Assembly (NCBI RefSeq): GCF_006094435.1
Contig: NZ_CP034783.1
Coordinates: 1,267,001-1,331,000 of the forward strand
Length of the DNA stretch: 64,000 nt
Direction: 5' to 3'
Source: Pseudomonas sp. MPC6
GTDB lineage: Bacteria > Pseudomonadota > Gammaproteobacteria > Pseudomonadales > Pseudomonadaceae
Positions 37,348 to 56,984 of this stretch are shown piece after piece (the stretch's first letter is position 1; every line of letters begins with the position of its first letter). Position numbers and translations under genes: made by a program. The notes under the pieces were generated by a model. That model had not been told where the DNA came from, made no database searches, and was given only the letters and a program-made list of their open reading frames with translations.

Positions 37348-38478
37348 ATGGCTAATCTGCGTATAGCGCTGGTAGCCGGTGAGGCTTCCGGCGACATTCT
37401 GGGCGCCGGTCTGATGCGCGCGCTCAAGGCTCGGCATCCAACGGTGGAGTTCATCGGAGTCGGTGGCCCATTGATGCAGGCCGAAGGCCTGACCTCGTAT
37501 TTCCCCATGGAGCGTCTTTCCGTGATGGGCCTGGTGGAAGTGCTGGGTCGCTTGCGTGAGTTGCTCAAGCGCCGCAAGAAACTGGTTGCGGACCTGATCG
37601 CCGAGAAGCCGGACGTGTTCATCGGCATCGATGCCCCGGACTTCAACCTCACGATCGAACTCAAATTGCGTCAGGCCGGGATCAAGACCGTGCATTACGT
37701 CAGCCCGTCGGTCTGGGCCTGGCGGCAGAAACGGGTGCTGAAGATCCGCGAAGGCTGCGACCTGATGCTGACGCTGTTCCCGTTCGAAGCGAAATTCTAT
37801 GAAGAGAAGGGCGTGCCGGTGCGGTTTGTCGGGCACTCCCTGGCCGATGCGATTCCGCTCGAAGCCGATCGCGCCGCCGCTCGTGCCGAACTCGGCTTGC
37901 CGGACGGACCGCTGGTCGCACTGATGCCCGGCAGTCGCGGTGGCGAGGTAGGGCGCCTGGGTGCGTTGTTCCTCGATACCGCCCAGCGTCTGCGGGCCCT
38001 GCGCCCTGGCGTGCGGTTCGTCGTGCCTTGCGCCAGCCCCGAGCGGCGCAAGCAGCTCGAGGAGTTGCTGGCCGGTCGCGACCTGCCGCTGACCTTGCTC
38101 GACGGCAAATCCCATCTGGCCCTGGCGGCCTGCGATGCGGTTCTGATCGCCTCGGGTACAGCGACGCTTGAAGCCTTGTTGTACAAGCGGCCGATGGTGG
38201 TTGCGTATCGCCTGGCGCCACTGACGTTCTGGATTCTCAAACGCATGGTGAAAAGCCCGTACGTGTCCTTGCCGAACCTGCTGGCCCAGCGCCTGCTGGT
38301 GCCCGAGCTACTGCAGGACGAGGCGACGGTCGAAGCGCTGGCCCAGACCCTGTCGCCGCTGATCGAGGGTGGTGAAGAGCAGACCCGCGGTTTTGACCAG
38401 ATACACCGGACCCTTCGTCTGGATGCCTCCAACCAGGCTGCGGATGCAGTGCTGAACCTGATCGGTCAAGTACAATGA
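37348..38478 (+). CDS. lpxB: Lipid-A-disaccharide synthase
   Basis: Joins lipid X and UDP-diacylglucosamine into the lipid A disaccharide; a peripheral membrane GT19 glycosyltransferase. The 376-residue protein starts [20 protein letters not shown], the typical family opening, and holds [13 protein letters not shown] and [10 protein letters not shown]. Its stop overlaps the rnhB start as ATGA. Confidence 0.98.
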   Translation: MANLRIALVAGEASGDILGAGLMRALKARHPTVEFIGVGGPLMQAEGLTSYFPMERLSVMGLVEVLGRLRELLKRRKKLVADLIAEKPDVFIGIDAPDFNLTIELKLRQAGIKTVHYVSPSVWAWRQKRVLKIREGCDLMLTLFPFEAKFYEEKGVPVRFVGHSLADAIPLEADRAAARAELGLPDGPLVALMPGSRGGEVGRLGALFLDTAQRLRALRPGVRFVVPCASPERRKQLEELLAGRDLPLTLLDGKSHLALAACDAVLIASGTATLEALLYKRPMVVAYRLAPLTFWILKRMVKSPYVSLPNLLAQRLLVPELLQDEATVEALAQTLSPLIEGGEEQTRGFDQIHRTLRLDASNQAADAVLNLIGQVQ

Positions 38479-39116
38479 AAAAAACAAGCATGCAAATGGG
38501 GCTGGATTTCAACTTGGTCGCTGAAGTCGAAGCATTGGTTGCCGGTGTCGACGAAGTCGGCCGTGGCCCGCTCTGTGGCGCCGTGGTGACCGCAGCGGTG
38601 ATCCTCGATCCGAGCCGGCCGATTCTCGGTCTGAACGACTCGAAGAAGCTGACCGAGGCCCGTCGCGAAAAGCTGTATGACGAAATCTGCGAAAAAGCCC
38701 TGAGCTGGTGTATCGCTCGCGCCGAAGTCGAAGAAATCGACCAGTTGAACATCCTCCACGCCACCATGCTGGCCATGCAGCGCGCCGTCGAGGGCCTGCA
38801 CATCACGCCAAGACTGGCGATGATCGACGGCAACCGCTGCCCGAAACTGTCGATGCGCGCCGAAGCGGTGATACAGGGTGACGCCCTGGTACCGGCCATC
38901 GCCGCGGCATCGATCCTGGCCAAGGTCAGTCGCGACCGTGAAATGGCTGCTTTCGAATTGGTGTACCCGGGGTACGGCATCGGCGGCCACAAAGGCTACC
39001 CGACTCCCGTTCATCTGGAAGCCTTGGCCCGCCTGGGGCCGACGCCGATTCACCGGCGTTCGTTCGCCCCGGTCCGCCTGGCTTACGAAGCGCGGGCACA
39101 CTTGATCGTGGGCTAG
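38475..39116 (+). CDS. rnhB: Ribonuclease HII
   Basis: Cuts RNA in RNA-DNA hybrids and at single ribonucleotides in DNA. The 213-residue protein has the first catalytic pair in [13 protein letters not shown] (Asp26, Glu27), a further Asp in [10 protein letters not shown], and [14 protein letters not shown] near the C-terminus. An ATGA overlap couples it to lpxB; an in-frame ATG at 38490 is an alternative start. Confidence 0.97.
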   Translation: MKKTSMQMGLDFNLVAEVEALVAGVDEVGRGPLCGAVVTAAVILDPSRPILGLNDSKKLTEARREKLYDEICEKALSWCIARAEVEEIDQLNILHATMLAMQRAVEGLHITPRLAMIDGNRCPKLSMRAEAVIQGDALVPAIAAASILAKVSRDREMAAFELVYPGYGIGGHKGYPTPVHLEALARLGPTPIHRRSFAPVRLAYEARAHLIVG

Positions 39117-39137
39117 TCGCAGGCTGATGTTTTCGCC

Positions 39138-39170
39138 AAGGCCCGGTACAATCCGGGCCTTGTTGTTTTT
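39138..39170 (+). terminator. Terminator between rnhB and dnaE
   Basis: Perfect 9-bp stem AAGGCCCGG (39138-39146) with CCGGGCCTT (39153-39161), followed by GTTGTTTTT. It ends 21 bases before the dnaE start codon. Confidence 0.8.
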
Positions 39171-39191
39171 ATGAACATACGCAGGATCACT

Positions 39192-42713
<3,522 letters not shown>

Positions 42714-42866
42714 CGGTCAGGCCTCATTCTTCTCCATCAAGAGCGTGGCCTGATCTCGACCGAATTTTTTAATCTCGACCTGAACGCGCCTGTCCCTTAA
42801 GGTAGGGCGCGAATAGACAACCGGCCGGCCCAAGTTCCCTTGGAGGTCGACCCAAGACGGACGCCT

Positions 42867-43814
42867 ATGAACCCGAATTTTCTAGATTTCGAACAGCCGA
42901 TCGCCGACCTGCAAGCCAAGATCGAAGAGTTGCGCTTGGTCGGTAATGACAATTCGCTGAATATCGGCGATGAGATCTCCCGCCTGCAGGACAAGAGCAG
43001 CACGCTGACCGAAGACATCTTCGCCAAGCTGACCAGCTGGCAGATCGCACGCCTGGCGCGTCACCCGAAACGTCCGTATACCCTGGACTACATCGAACAC
43101 ATCTTCACCGAGTTCGACGAACTGCACGGCGACCGTCACTTCTCCGACGACGCGGCGATCGTGGGTGGCATTGCCCGTCTGGACGACCAGCCGGTGATGA
43201 TCATAGGCCACCAGAAAGGCCGGGAAGTGCGCGAGAAAGTTCGCCGCAACTTCGGCATGCCGCGCCCCGAAGGCTACCGCAAGGCGTGCCGCCTGATGGA
43301 AATGGCCGAACGCTTCAAAATGCCGATCCTGACCTTCATCGATACGCCGGGCGCCTACCCGGGCATCGACGCCGAAGAGCGCAACCAGAGCGAAGCGATC
43401 GCCTGGAACCTGCGCGTCATGGCGCGCCTGAAAACCCCAATCATCGCCACCGTGATCGGTGAGGGTGGTTCCGGTGGCGCGCTGGCGATTGGCGTGTGCG
43501 ATCAGTTGAACATGCTGCAGTACTCGACCTACGCGGTGATTTCGCCGGAAGGTTGCGCCTCGATTCTGTGGAAAACCGCGGAAAAAGCCCCGGATGCCGC
43601 TGAAGCCATGGGCATCACCGCCGATCGCCTCAAGGGCCTGGGCATCGTCGACAAGGTGATCGGCGAGCCGTTGGGTGGCGCACACCGTGATCCCGCCAAG
43701 GCGGCAGCCTCGATCCGTGCCGAGCTGAGCTCGCAACTGTCGATGCTGAAGAAGTTCGATAACGAAGCGCTGCTGGCCCGCCGTTACGAGCGCCTGATGA
43801 GCTACGGTCTCTGA
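42867..43814 (+). CDS. accA: Acetyl-CoA carboxylase carboxyltransferase subunit alpha
   Basis: Transfers the carboxyl group from biotin to acetyl-CoA, together with AccD, to make malonyl-CoA. The 315-residue protein starts [22 protein letters not shown] and holds [19 protein letters not shown] and [20 protein letters not shown], plus [15 protein letters not shown]. The 153-base gap after dnaE has two possible hairpins (TCAGGCC at 42717-42723 with GGCCTGA at 42747-42753; GCGCC/GGCGC near 42787-42811) and the nonamer ATCTCGACC twice. Confidence 0.98.
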   Translation: MNPNFLDFEQPIADLQAKIEELRLVGNDNSLNIGDEISRLQDKSSTLTEDIFAKLTSWQIARLARHPKRPYTLDYIEHIFTEFDELHGDRHFSDDAAIVGGIARLDDQPVMIIGHQKGREVREKVRRNFGMPRPEGYRKACRLMEMAERFKMPILTFIDTPGAYPGIDAEERNQSEAIAWNLRVMARLKTPIIATVIGEGGSGGALAIGVCDQLNMLQYSTYAVISPEGCASILWKTAEKAPDAAEAMGITADRLKGLGIVDKVIGEPLGGAHRDPAKAAASIRAELSSQLSMLKKFDNEALLARRYERLMSYGL

Positions 43815-43848
43815 TCTGACCTGGTCTCTTCCAGCGACGCAAAACCAC

Positions 43849-43939
43849 TGTGGGAGCGGGCTTGCTCGCGAAAGCGGTATAACAGTCAACACGATGTGTT
43901 GAATGTTGCACCGCTTTCGCGAGCAAGCCCGCTCCCACA
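43849..43939. repeat. REP doublet, GGGCTTGCTCGC class
   Basis: TGTGGGAGCGGGCTTGCTCG and its inverted copy ending CCCGCTCCCACA, in the gap between accA and tilS. Confidence 0.9.
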
Positions 43940-43963
43940 TTTGATTTGTGCAAAGTGATCGAT

Positions 43964-45286
43964 ATGAGCCAGCCCATGATTGATCTGCCAGCCAGGCTTC
44001 TACTCAACCTTGCTCCTTGGCGCTCCGCCACCACCTGGCGCATCGCCTTCTCCGGTGGCCTCGACTCCACCGTCCTGCTGCACCTGCTTGCCTACCTCGC
44101 AAAAACCGAATCCCTGCCCGCGCTAAGCGCTATCCATGTCCATCACGGCCTTCAGGCTGCGGCCGATGCGTGGCCGGCGCATTGTCAGGCGGTCTGTGAT
44201 GCGCTGGGAGTGCCGCTGGCGGTGATTCGCGTCCAGGTTCAACCCGGCGCCAGCCAGGAGCGAGCCGCCCGGGAGGCGCGGTACGGTGCGTTCATCGAGG
44301 CGACTCAGGCCAATGAAGTGCTGCTGACTGGCCAGCACCGTGACGATCAAGCGGAAACCCTGTTGTTTCGGCTAGTGCGGGGAGCCGGGGTGAGGGGGCT
44401 TTCGGCGATGCCGCGCCAGCGACCGCTGGGTAAAGGGCATCTGTTGCGGCCCCTGCTCGATGTCACGCGGGCGGAATTGGAAGCCTATGCGACCGCGCAC
44501 GGGCTCGGCTGGATTGAAGACCCCTCGAATCAGGACCGGCAATTCTCGCGCAATTACCTGCGTCATCAGGTGTTCCCGGTATTGACCGAGCGCTGGCCGC
44601 AAGCGGTGGCGACCATGGCCCGCAGCGCCGCGCATCTGAGTGAAGCGCAGGCATTGCTCGATGAGCTGGCGCAAATCGATCTGGCCGGCGCGAGCACGGT
44701 CAGTGAGTTCGACTGGCTGGGTTTGCCGTCTCTGGAGCTGGCGTCGCTGGCAACACTCTCCGCTGCTCGCCAGCGAAATGCACTGAGTCACTGGCTCGCG
44801 GCGCTGACGCGGCTGCCGGACAGCGACCATTGGTCGGGTTGGGAGGATTTGCGCGATGCTTCCGGCGATGCGCGTCCGAGCTGGCGATTGGCGGACGGCG
44901 AACTCCATCGGGCAGGTAGGCGGATCTGGTGGTTGTCCGGCCACTGGTTGCGCACTTCTTCCGCCGCTGAAGAATGGCCTGATGCCTCGCGATCACTGGC
45001 GTTGCCGGGCAATGGCGTACTGACACTCGCCGGTCAAATCCCCGCTGGCCCGCTGCATATCCGCTATCGTGAAGGCGGTGAAGTGATGAATCTGCCGGGT
45101 CGCGGGCACCGTGATCTGAAGCGTTTGCTCAATGAGCGCGGGGTCCCGAACTTTGCCCGTGGCAGATTGCCGCTGCTGTACCAGGGCGAGCAATTGCTGG
45201 CGGTGGCGAACCTGCGGGGCTTGAACGGCAGCGCACAGGATGGCTGGAATTTACATTGGCAGCCGCCACCTGCGATCAAGGTTTGA
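43964..45286 (+). CDS. tilS: tRNA(Ile)-lysidine synthase
   Basis: Joins lysine to cytidine 34 of tRNA-Ile(CAU) so it reads AUA codons. The 440-residue protein has the PP-loop SGGLDST at about residues 30-36 and the HVHHGLQ and GQHRDDQAETLLFRL motifs of the N-terminal ATPase domain, followed by the TilS substrate-binding and C-terminal domains. ATG 43964 is chosen (MSQPMIDLPARLL); 43976 is an alternative. It follows accA as in E. coli. Confidence 0.96.
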   Translation: MSQPMIDLPARLLLNLAPWRSATTWRIAFSGGLDSTVLLHLLAYLAKTESLPALSAIHVHHGLQAAADAWPAHCQAVCDALGVPLAVIRVQVQPGASQERAAREARYGAFIEATQANEVLLTGQHRDDQAETLLFRLVRGAGVRGLSAMPRQRPLGKGHLLRPLLDVTRAELEAYATAHGLGWIEDPSNQDRQFSRNYLRHQVFPVLTERWPQAVATMARSAAHLSEAQALLDELAQIDLAGASTVSEFDWLGLPSLELASLATLSAARQRNALSHWLAALTRLPDSDHWSGWEDLRDASGDARPSWRLADGELHRAGRRIWWLSGHWLRTSSAAEEWPDASRSLALPGNGVLTLAGQIPAGPLHIRYREGGEVMNLPGRGHRDLKRLLNERGVPNFARGRLPLLYQGEQLLAVANLRGLNGSAQDGWNLHWQPPPAIKV

Positions 45287-45544
45287 GCTGAAAGGGGCTT
45301 TCCGGTAGACTACGCTCCCTTCTTGATACAACTTCTGTGGATTCGCCTGAATTGCAGGAGTTGCCGATTACCAAGCAGTCTTTGCTGGGCGATTCCAAAA
45401 AATGTGTAGCGAGCAACGTACCGGTGTTCCACCTTCCGGTCTGTCCCAACGCGGCGGTTTTTTTGAAAGATGCACTGTGATTGATGCAGGTGATCGGGGG
45501 CTTCGGCCTTCCTTCGCTTTCCCCGGCGGCTCGGACCGCTTTAA

Positions 45545-49507
<3,963 letters not shown>

Positions 49508-49588
49508 TCGTTAACTGGTAAAAAGACACCGGATTGTGTCGGAAAAATCGCTACAGCGACGTTTTTGCCACTAATCTGATGCCTTAAC

Positions 49589-49620
49589 AGCACAAGCCTG
49601 GTTCTTCCAGGCTTCGTGCT
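49589..49620 (+). terminator. Stable hairpin between eno and ftsB
   Basis: AGCAC-AAGCCTGG pairs with CCAGGCTT-GTGCT, with one bulged base and a five-base loop. No T run follows, so it may be an RNA-stabilising or processing hairpin, not a terminator. Confidence 0.4.
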
Positions 49621-49678
49621 ATCAGCAGCTTCAAAGTGTTGGCATGGCTGTCTTTTTTCACTGGATACCTGATATTCG

Positions 49679-49957
49679 ATGCGCAGTCCCAATTGGTTGT
49701 TCCTCGTCTTGCTCCTGCTGCTGGCTGGCCTGCAATACCGCCTGTGGGTGGGTAATGGCAGCCTGGCGCAAGTGGCCGAACTGACTCAGCAGATCGCAGA
49801 TCAACACGCTGAGAACGAGGGCCTGCTTGAGCGCAATCGGGTGATGGACGCTGAAGTCAGTGAGTTGAAAAAGGGCATGGAGACCGTTGAAGAGCGGGCT
49901 CGTCATGAGCTGGGCATGGTCAAGGATGGTGAAACCCTTTACCAGCTGGCTCAATGA
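49679..49957 (+). CDS. ftsB: Cell division protein FtsB
   Basis: A 92-residue bitopic protein that, with FtsL and FtsQ, activates septal peptidoglycan synthesis. One N-terminal membrane helix (WLFLVLLLLLAGLQYRLW) is followed by a periplasmic coiled coil (about residues 30-70) and a short C-terminus with ARHELGMVKDGETLYQL, typical of FtsB. Its stop overlaps the ispD start by four bases. Confidence 0.96.
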   Translation: MRSPNWLFLVLLLLLAGLQYRLWVGNGSLAQVAELTQQIADQHAENEGLLERNRVMDAEVSELKKGMETVEERARHELGMVKDGETLYQLAQ

Positions 49958-50661
49958 ACCCTTCGTTACCGGCCTTCTGGGCCGTGATTCCTGCCGCGGG
50001 CGTCGGTGCCCGTATGGCCGCGGACCGTCCCAAGCAATATTTGCAACTGGGCGGGCGCACTATTCTCGAACACAGCCTTGGCTGTTTCCTTGATCATCCT
50101 TGCCTGAAGGGCCTGGTGGTCAGTCTTGCTGTCGATGATCCTTATTGGCCGAACCTGGCGTGTGCTGGCGATTCGCGTATTCAGCGGGTTGAGGGCGGTG
50201 CCGAGCGTTCCGGGTCGGTACTCAATGCGCTGCTGCATTTGCATGCCCAGGGCGCTGACGATGAAGATTGGGTGCTGGTCCACGATGCCGCGCGACCGAA
50301 TCTGAGCCGTGATGATCTGGACAAGTTGCTCAGCGAGTTGGCGGACGACCCGGTGGGCGGTCTGCTGGCGGTGCCAGCACGCGATACCCTCAAGCGGGTC
50401 GACAAGCAGGGCCGTGTTGTCGAAACCGTGGACCGCAGTGTGATCTGGCAGGCTTATACGCCGCAGATGTTTCGCCTGGGTGCATTGCATCGGGCATTGG
50501 CCGACAGCCTGGTGGCGGATGCGGTCGTCACCGATGAGGCTTCGGCGATGGAGTGGGCAGGCCTGGCGCCACGTTTGATAGAAGGTCGGTCCGACAACCT
50601 GAAAGTCACTCGGCCCGAAGACCTTGAATGGTTGCGCCAGCGATGGGCTAACCGCCGCTGA
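49954..50661 (+). CDS. ispD: 2-C-methyl-D-erythritol 4-phosphate cytidylyltransferase
   Basis: Third step of the MEP pathway: joins MEP and CTP to CDP-methylerythritol. The 235-residue protein has the nucleotide-binding motif VIPAAGVGARMAADRPKQY at the N-terminus and VLVHDAARPNLS in the middle. It overlaps ftsB by four bases. The usual partner ispF is about 3 kb away, separated by a formaldehyde cassette. Confidence 0.98.
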   Translation: MNPSLPAFWAVIPAAGVGARMAADRPKQYLQLGGRTILEHSLGCFLDHPCLKGLVVSLAVDDPYWPNLACAGDSRIQRVEGGAERSGSVLNALLHLHAQGADDEDWVLVHDAARPNLSRDDLDKLLSELADDPVGGLLAVPARDTLKRVDKQGRVVETVDRSVIWQAYTPQMFRLGALHRALADSLVADAVVTDEASAMEWAGLAPRLIEGRSDNLKVTRPEDLEWLRQRWANRR

Positions 50662-50680
50662 CTGCTGTGGTGTCTGTCAG

Positions 50681-50784
50681 ACCGCTTTCGCGAGCAAGTC
50701 GAATCGTCGCACCGCCGCTCCCACACTCGATCGCATTCTTCTGATAGAACTCGGTCAACTGTGGGAGCGGGCTTGCTCGCGAAT
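50681..50784. repeat. REP halves in tail-to-tail order, one with an insert
   Basis: The first half (50681-50725) reads TTCGCGAGCAAG, then about 16 extra bases, then CCGCTCCCACA. The second, TGTGGGAGCGGGCTTGCTCG, starts at 50760. Their order is the reverse of a normal doublet. Confidence 0.7.
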
Positions 50785-50831
50785 GCGGTGGCCCAAGCAA
50801 TCAGGATCTTGGTGACACAGCAATGGATTCG

Positions 50832-51728
50832 CTAGCTGCGATACTCCGGCCGCTCGGCCAGCCCCTCCTTCAAAAAGTCCACCAACTTGCGCACCTTCGG
50901 CGACAGATGCCGCTGCTGTGGATAAAGCGCCCACACCGCCGTATTCGGCGGCTGATGCGCTTCCAGCAACGAAATCAACGCACCGCTGTTCAAATGCTCC
51001 AACACGTAATAATCCGGCAACTGACACAACCCGACACCTTGTAACGCCGCATCCAGCACCGCTTGCCCACTGTTGCAGCGCCAGTTTCCCTGTACCCGCT
51101 GGGAAAATTCCCGTCCGTTCTGTTCCAGTTGCCAAATGTCCGAACTGCCGATGAGGCAATTATGCCGGCTCAGTTCCGACAGACTGTGCGGGCGACCATA
51201 CCGTTCCAGGTAGGACGGTGATGCGCACAAGTACATTCGCCGTGGTGCCAGGCGTGCCGCCACCAGCCGGGAGTCCTGCAAGCGGCCAAGACGGATCGCC
51301 AGGTCCAGGCCCTCGTGCACCAGGTCCAGTTGGCGGTTGCTCAGTTCGATGTCGATCCGCAGCTGCGGATAGAGCCCCATGAAGCGGGTCACCAGCGGCA
51401 CGATGAAGCGTTCGCCATAAGCCACGGCGCACGTCATGCGCAGCATGCCTTTGGGTTCGCTGGTCAGGTCGCCGACCGCTCGCAAGGCTTCTTCCCGGCC
51501 ATCCTGTAATCGTTGGCAATGTTGTAGAAACGTCTGCCCGGCTTCAGTCAGGGTGACGCGACGGGTGCTGCGATAAAGCAGCCGCGTCTGAAGGCGCTCT
51601 TCGAGGCGTACGATTTGTCGACTGACATGGGAGGACGAAACCCCGAGACGTTCGGCAGCAGCGGTGAATTGGCCGCACTCGGCGACCGCTACAAACTCGT
51701 CGATCCCTTCCCAGCGGTTTTCGGACAT
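50832..51728 (-). CDS. gfnR: LysR-family regulator of formaldehyde detoxification (GfnR-like)
   Basis: A 298-residue LysR-type regulator. The N-terminal winged helix (FVAVAECGQFTAAAERLGVS, then SSHVSRQIVRLEERLQTRLL) is classical, followed by an effector-binding domain. It is transcribed away from adhC-fghA, with a 107-base gap between start codons. In P. aeruginosa the LysR gene at this spot is gfnR, which activates the glutathione-dependent formaldehyde genes; the name here rests on position. ATG 51728 (MSENRWEG) is preferred to the TTG three bases upstream. Confidence 0.82.
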   Translation of the reverse strand: MSENRWEGIDEFVAVAECGQFTAAAERLGVSSSHVSRQIVRLEERLQTRLLYRSTRRVTLTEAGQTFLQHCQRLQDGREEALRAVGDLTSEPKGMLRMTCAVAYGERFIVPLVTRFMGLYPQLRIDIELSNRQLDLVHEGLDLAIRLGRLQDSRLVAARLAPRRMYLCASPSYLERYGRPHSLSELSRHNCLIGSSDIWQLEQNGREFSQRVQGNWRCNSGQAVLDAALQGVGLCQLPDYYVLEHLNSGALISLLEAHQPPNTAVWALYPQQRHLSPKVRKLVDFLKEGLAERPEYRS

Positions 51729-52948
<1,220 letters not shown>

Positions 52949-52956
52949 GGTCGGAC

Positions 52957-53802
52957 ATGAACCTGGAAAATATCTCCTGCCAGAAAAGCTTCGGCGGCTG
53001 GCACAAACGCTATAAACACCGCTCCGAGGTGCTCGGCTGCGACATGGTGTTTGCCGTGTACCTGCCGCCGCAAGCGGAGCAGGGCGGCAAACTGCCGGTG
53101 CTGTACTGGTTGTCCGGCCTGACGTGCACCGACGAAAACTTCATGCACAAGGCCGGCGCCATGCGCATGGCCGCCGAGCTGGGGCTGATCATCGTGGCTC
53201 CGGACACCAGTCCTCGCGGCCCTGATGTGCCGGGTGATCCGGAGGGCGCCTGGGACTTCGGTCTCGGCGCCGGGTTCTATCTGAATGCCACCCAGGAGCC
53301 CTGGTCGCGGCACTATCGGATGCATGACTATGTCGTGCAGGAATTGCCCGCATTGGTCGAAGCCCATTTCCCTGCATCGGACAAGCGCGGCATCAGCGGG
53401 CACTCCATGGGCGGCCACGGCGCGCTGGTCTGCGCCTTGCGCAATCCGGGACGTTATCAGTCGGTGTCGGCGTTCTCGCCGATCAACAATCCGATGGATT
53501 GTCCTTGGGGGCAAAAGGCCTTCTCTCGTTACCTGGGCGAAGACCGCTCGAAATGGCGCGAATGGGATGCCTGTGCATTGATCGCCGAGGCTGATGAGAA
53601 ATTGCCGCTGCTGGTCGACCAAGGTGATCGCGACGATTTCCTCGCCACCCAGCTCAAGCCGGAAGCCCTGCAACAGGCCACCAAACTGGCGGGTCATCCG
53701 CTGACGCTGCGACTGCAGCCGGGCTACGACCATAGTTATTTCTTCATCGCCAGCTTCATCGACGACCATCTGCAACATCACGCGCGCGCTCTAAGCTGCT
53801 AA
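52957..53802 (+). CDS. fghA: S-formylglutathione hydrolase
   Basis: Splits S-formylglutathione into formate and glutathione, the second step of formaldehyde removal. The 281-residue alpha/beta hydrolase has the nucleophile Ser in GISGHSMGGHGAL and a C-terminal His in YDHSYFF; LYWLSGLTCTDENF is typical of the esterase D family. It is eight bases from adhC, so the two form an operon. Confidence 0.97.
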   Translation: MNLENISCQKSFGGWHKRYKHRSEVLGCDMVFAVYLPPQAEQGGKLPVLYWLSGLTCTDENFMHKAGAMRMAAELGLIIVAPDTSPRGPDVPGDPEGAWDFGLGAGFYLNATQEPWSRHYRMHDYVVQELPALVEAHFPASDKRGISGHSMGGHGALVCALRNPGRYQSVSAFSPINNPMDCPWGQKAFSRYLGEDRSKWREWDACALIAEADEKLPLLVDQGDRDDFLATQLKPEALQQATKLAGHPLTLRLQPGYDHSYFFIASFIDDHLQHHARALSC

Positions 53803-53815
53803 TGCAGGTAGAATC

Positions 53816-53845
53816 ACGCCCTGACAAAAATCGGGGCGTTTTTTT
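53816..53845 (+). terminator. Terminator-like hairpin overlapping the ispF ribosome binding site
   Basis: ACGCCC (53816-53821) pairs with GGGCGT (53834-53839), followed directly by a T run to 53845. The ispF ATG is the next base. The only Shine-Dalgarno-like sequence for ispF, GGGG (53833-53836), is in the 3' arm. Confidence 0.65.
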
Positions 53846-54319
53846 ATGCGTATTGGCCACGGCTATGATGTGCACCGTTTCGCTGAAGGCGATTTCATTA
53901 CTCTGGGCGGCGTGCGGATTGCACACGGCTTCGGGCTGCTCGCTCATTCCGACGGTGACGTCCTGCTGCACGCCTTGAGCGATGCCTTGCTGGGCGCTGC
54001 CGCGTTGGGCGACATCGGCAAGCATTTCCCGGACACCGACCCGACATTCAAGGGCGCCGACAGCCGCGTGCTGTTGCGCCATGTCGTTGCACTGATCCAC
54101 GCCAAGGGCTGGAAAGTCGGGAACGTCGATAACACCATCGTCGCCCAGGCGCCGAAAATGGCCCCGCATATCGAATCGATGCGCGCGCTGATTGCCGCGG
54201 ATCTTCAAGTTGAGTTGGATCAAGTGAACGTAAAAGCCACCACCACCGAAAAGCTCGGCTTCGTCGGTCGCGAAGAAGGCATCGCCGTGCATTCCGTTGC
54301 CTTGTTGCTGCGCGCATGA
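53846..54319 (+). CDS. ispF: 2-C-methyl-D-erythritol 2,4-cyclodiphosphate synthase
   Basis: Fifth step of the MEP pathway: closes CDP-methylerythritol phosphate to the cyclic diphosphate with loss of CMP. The 157-residue protein has the zinc ligands Asp8 and His10 in [26 protein letters not shown] in the middle, and [18 protein letters not shown] near the end. Its stop overlaps the truD start by four bases. Confidence 0.98.
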   Translation: MRIGHGYDVHRFAEGDFITLGGVRIAHGFGLLAHSDGDVLLHALSDALLGAAALGDIGKHFPDTDPTFKGADSRVLLRHVVALIHAKGWKVGNVDNTIVAQAPKMAPHIESMRALIAADLQVELDQVNVKATTTEKLGFVGREEGIAVHSVALLLRA

Positions 54320-55361
54320 ACGACCTGCAATTGCTCGGTCCGCGGGCCTACGGTGAAGCCCTCGGCAGCGCCGTACTGAAAGCGACGGCGGAAGATTTTC
54401 AGGTCGATGAAGTCCTCGATATCCCCCTCAGTGGCGACGGCGAGCACCTGTGGATCTGGGTCGAGAAGCGCGGGCTGAATACCGAGGAAGCGGCACGGCG
54501 GATCGCCAAGGCAGCGGGTGTGCCCTTGCGCACCGTCAGCTATGCGGGCCTCAAGGATCGTCAGGCGCTGACGCGTCAGTGGTTCAGCGTACAGCTGCCG
54601 GGCAAGGCCGATCCGGATTTGTCGCCGGCAGAAAACGACACGTTGAAAATCCTCAAGACCGGCCGGCACAAACGCAAGCTGCAACGCGGTGCCCACTCGG
54701 CCAACGGCTTCACCTTGCGCCTGACGCAGTTCACGGGCGACAAGGCGGCGATCGAAGAGCGTCTGCAGCTGATCGCCAAACAAGGTATTCCCAATTATTT
54801 CGGCGCCCAGCGCTTCGGGTTTGACGGCGGCAACGTGGTCGATGCCCGCGCCTGGGCCGCGCGCAAGGCGTTGCCGGAGCAGCGCAACGTGCGTTCGCGC
54901 CTGCTTTCGACGGCCCGTAGTTTTTTGTTTAACCAAGTGTTGGCGGCGCGTGTCGCCGATGGCACCTGGCAGCGCGCCCAGGTCGGCGATTTGCTGGCGT
55001 TCACCGACAGCCGCAGCTTCTTTCCCGCAGGCGTTGCCGAGTGCAGCGACCCGCGCCTGGCGATTCTCGACCTGCACCCGACCGGTCCGCAGTGGGGCGA
55101 AGGTGACTCGCCGGCCTCGGGCGCTGTCCATGAACTGGAGCAGGCAATCGCCGCACGCGAGGCGGATCTTCGCGATTGGTTGATTAACGCCGGAATGAGC
55201 CACGAACGTCGCATCCTGCGGCTGCCCATTGGTGGGTTGACGTGGCATTATCCCGAGCCTGACATTCTGCAACTGGAATTCATCCTGCCGGCCGGATGCT
55301 TCGCCACCGTATTGGTGCGCGAACTCGTCGATCTGGTGCCGGTGGGGCAGACGGACAGCCC

Positions 55362-55374
<13 letters not shown>
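54316..55374 (+). CDS. truD: tRNA pseudouridine-13 synthase TruD
   Basis: Makes pseudouridine 13 in tRNA-Glu. The 352-residue protein has the catalytic Asp81 in [11 protein letters not shown] and the [15 protein letters not shown] motif of the TruD family. It starts inside the ispF stop and overlaps the surE start by 13 bases. Confidence 0.97.
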
Positions 55375-56785
<1,411 letters not shown>

Positions 56786-56984
56786 GCATTTGTTTCGGCG
56801 CGCTGAATTCTCTTCGATTGCCCCTGTCTTACAGCGGCAACGATCCATTAACGGGATTTATCGTCAGGTAGCAAACGTGTGCCTGCGTCATTAAAGGTAA
56901 AGCCTGCACGGCCCGTTATACTTGCGACATTTCGTGCCGTAACACGGCAATCCACATTTTCAGCCACCACAAAGGGAGCGGCGG

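Noticed and set aside
45495-45530. pyrG attenuator in the tilS-pyrG gap
   Set aside because: A weak CGGGG/CCCCG pairing is seen but no T run or initial G/C repeat as in known pyrG attenuation, so I could not support it.
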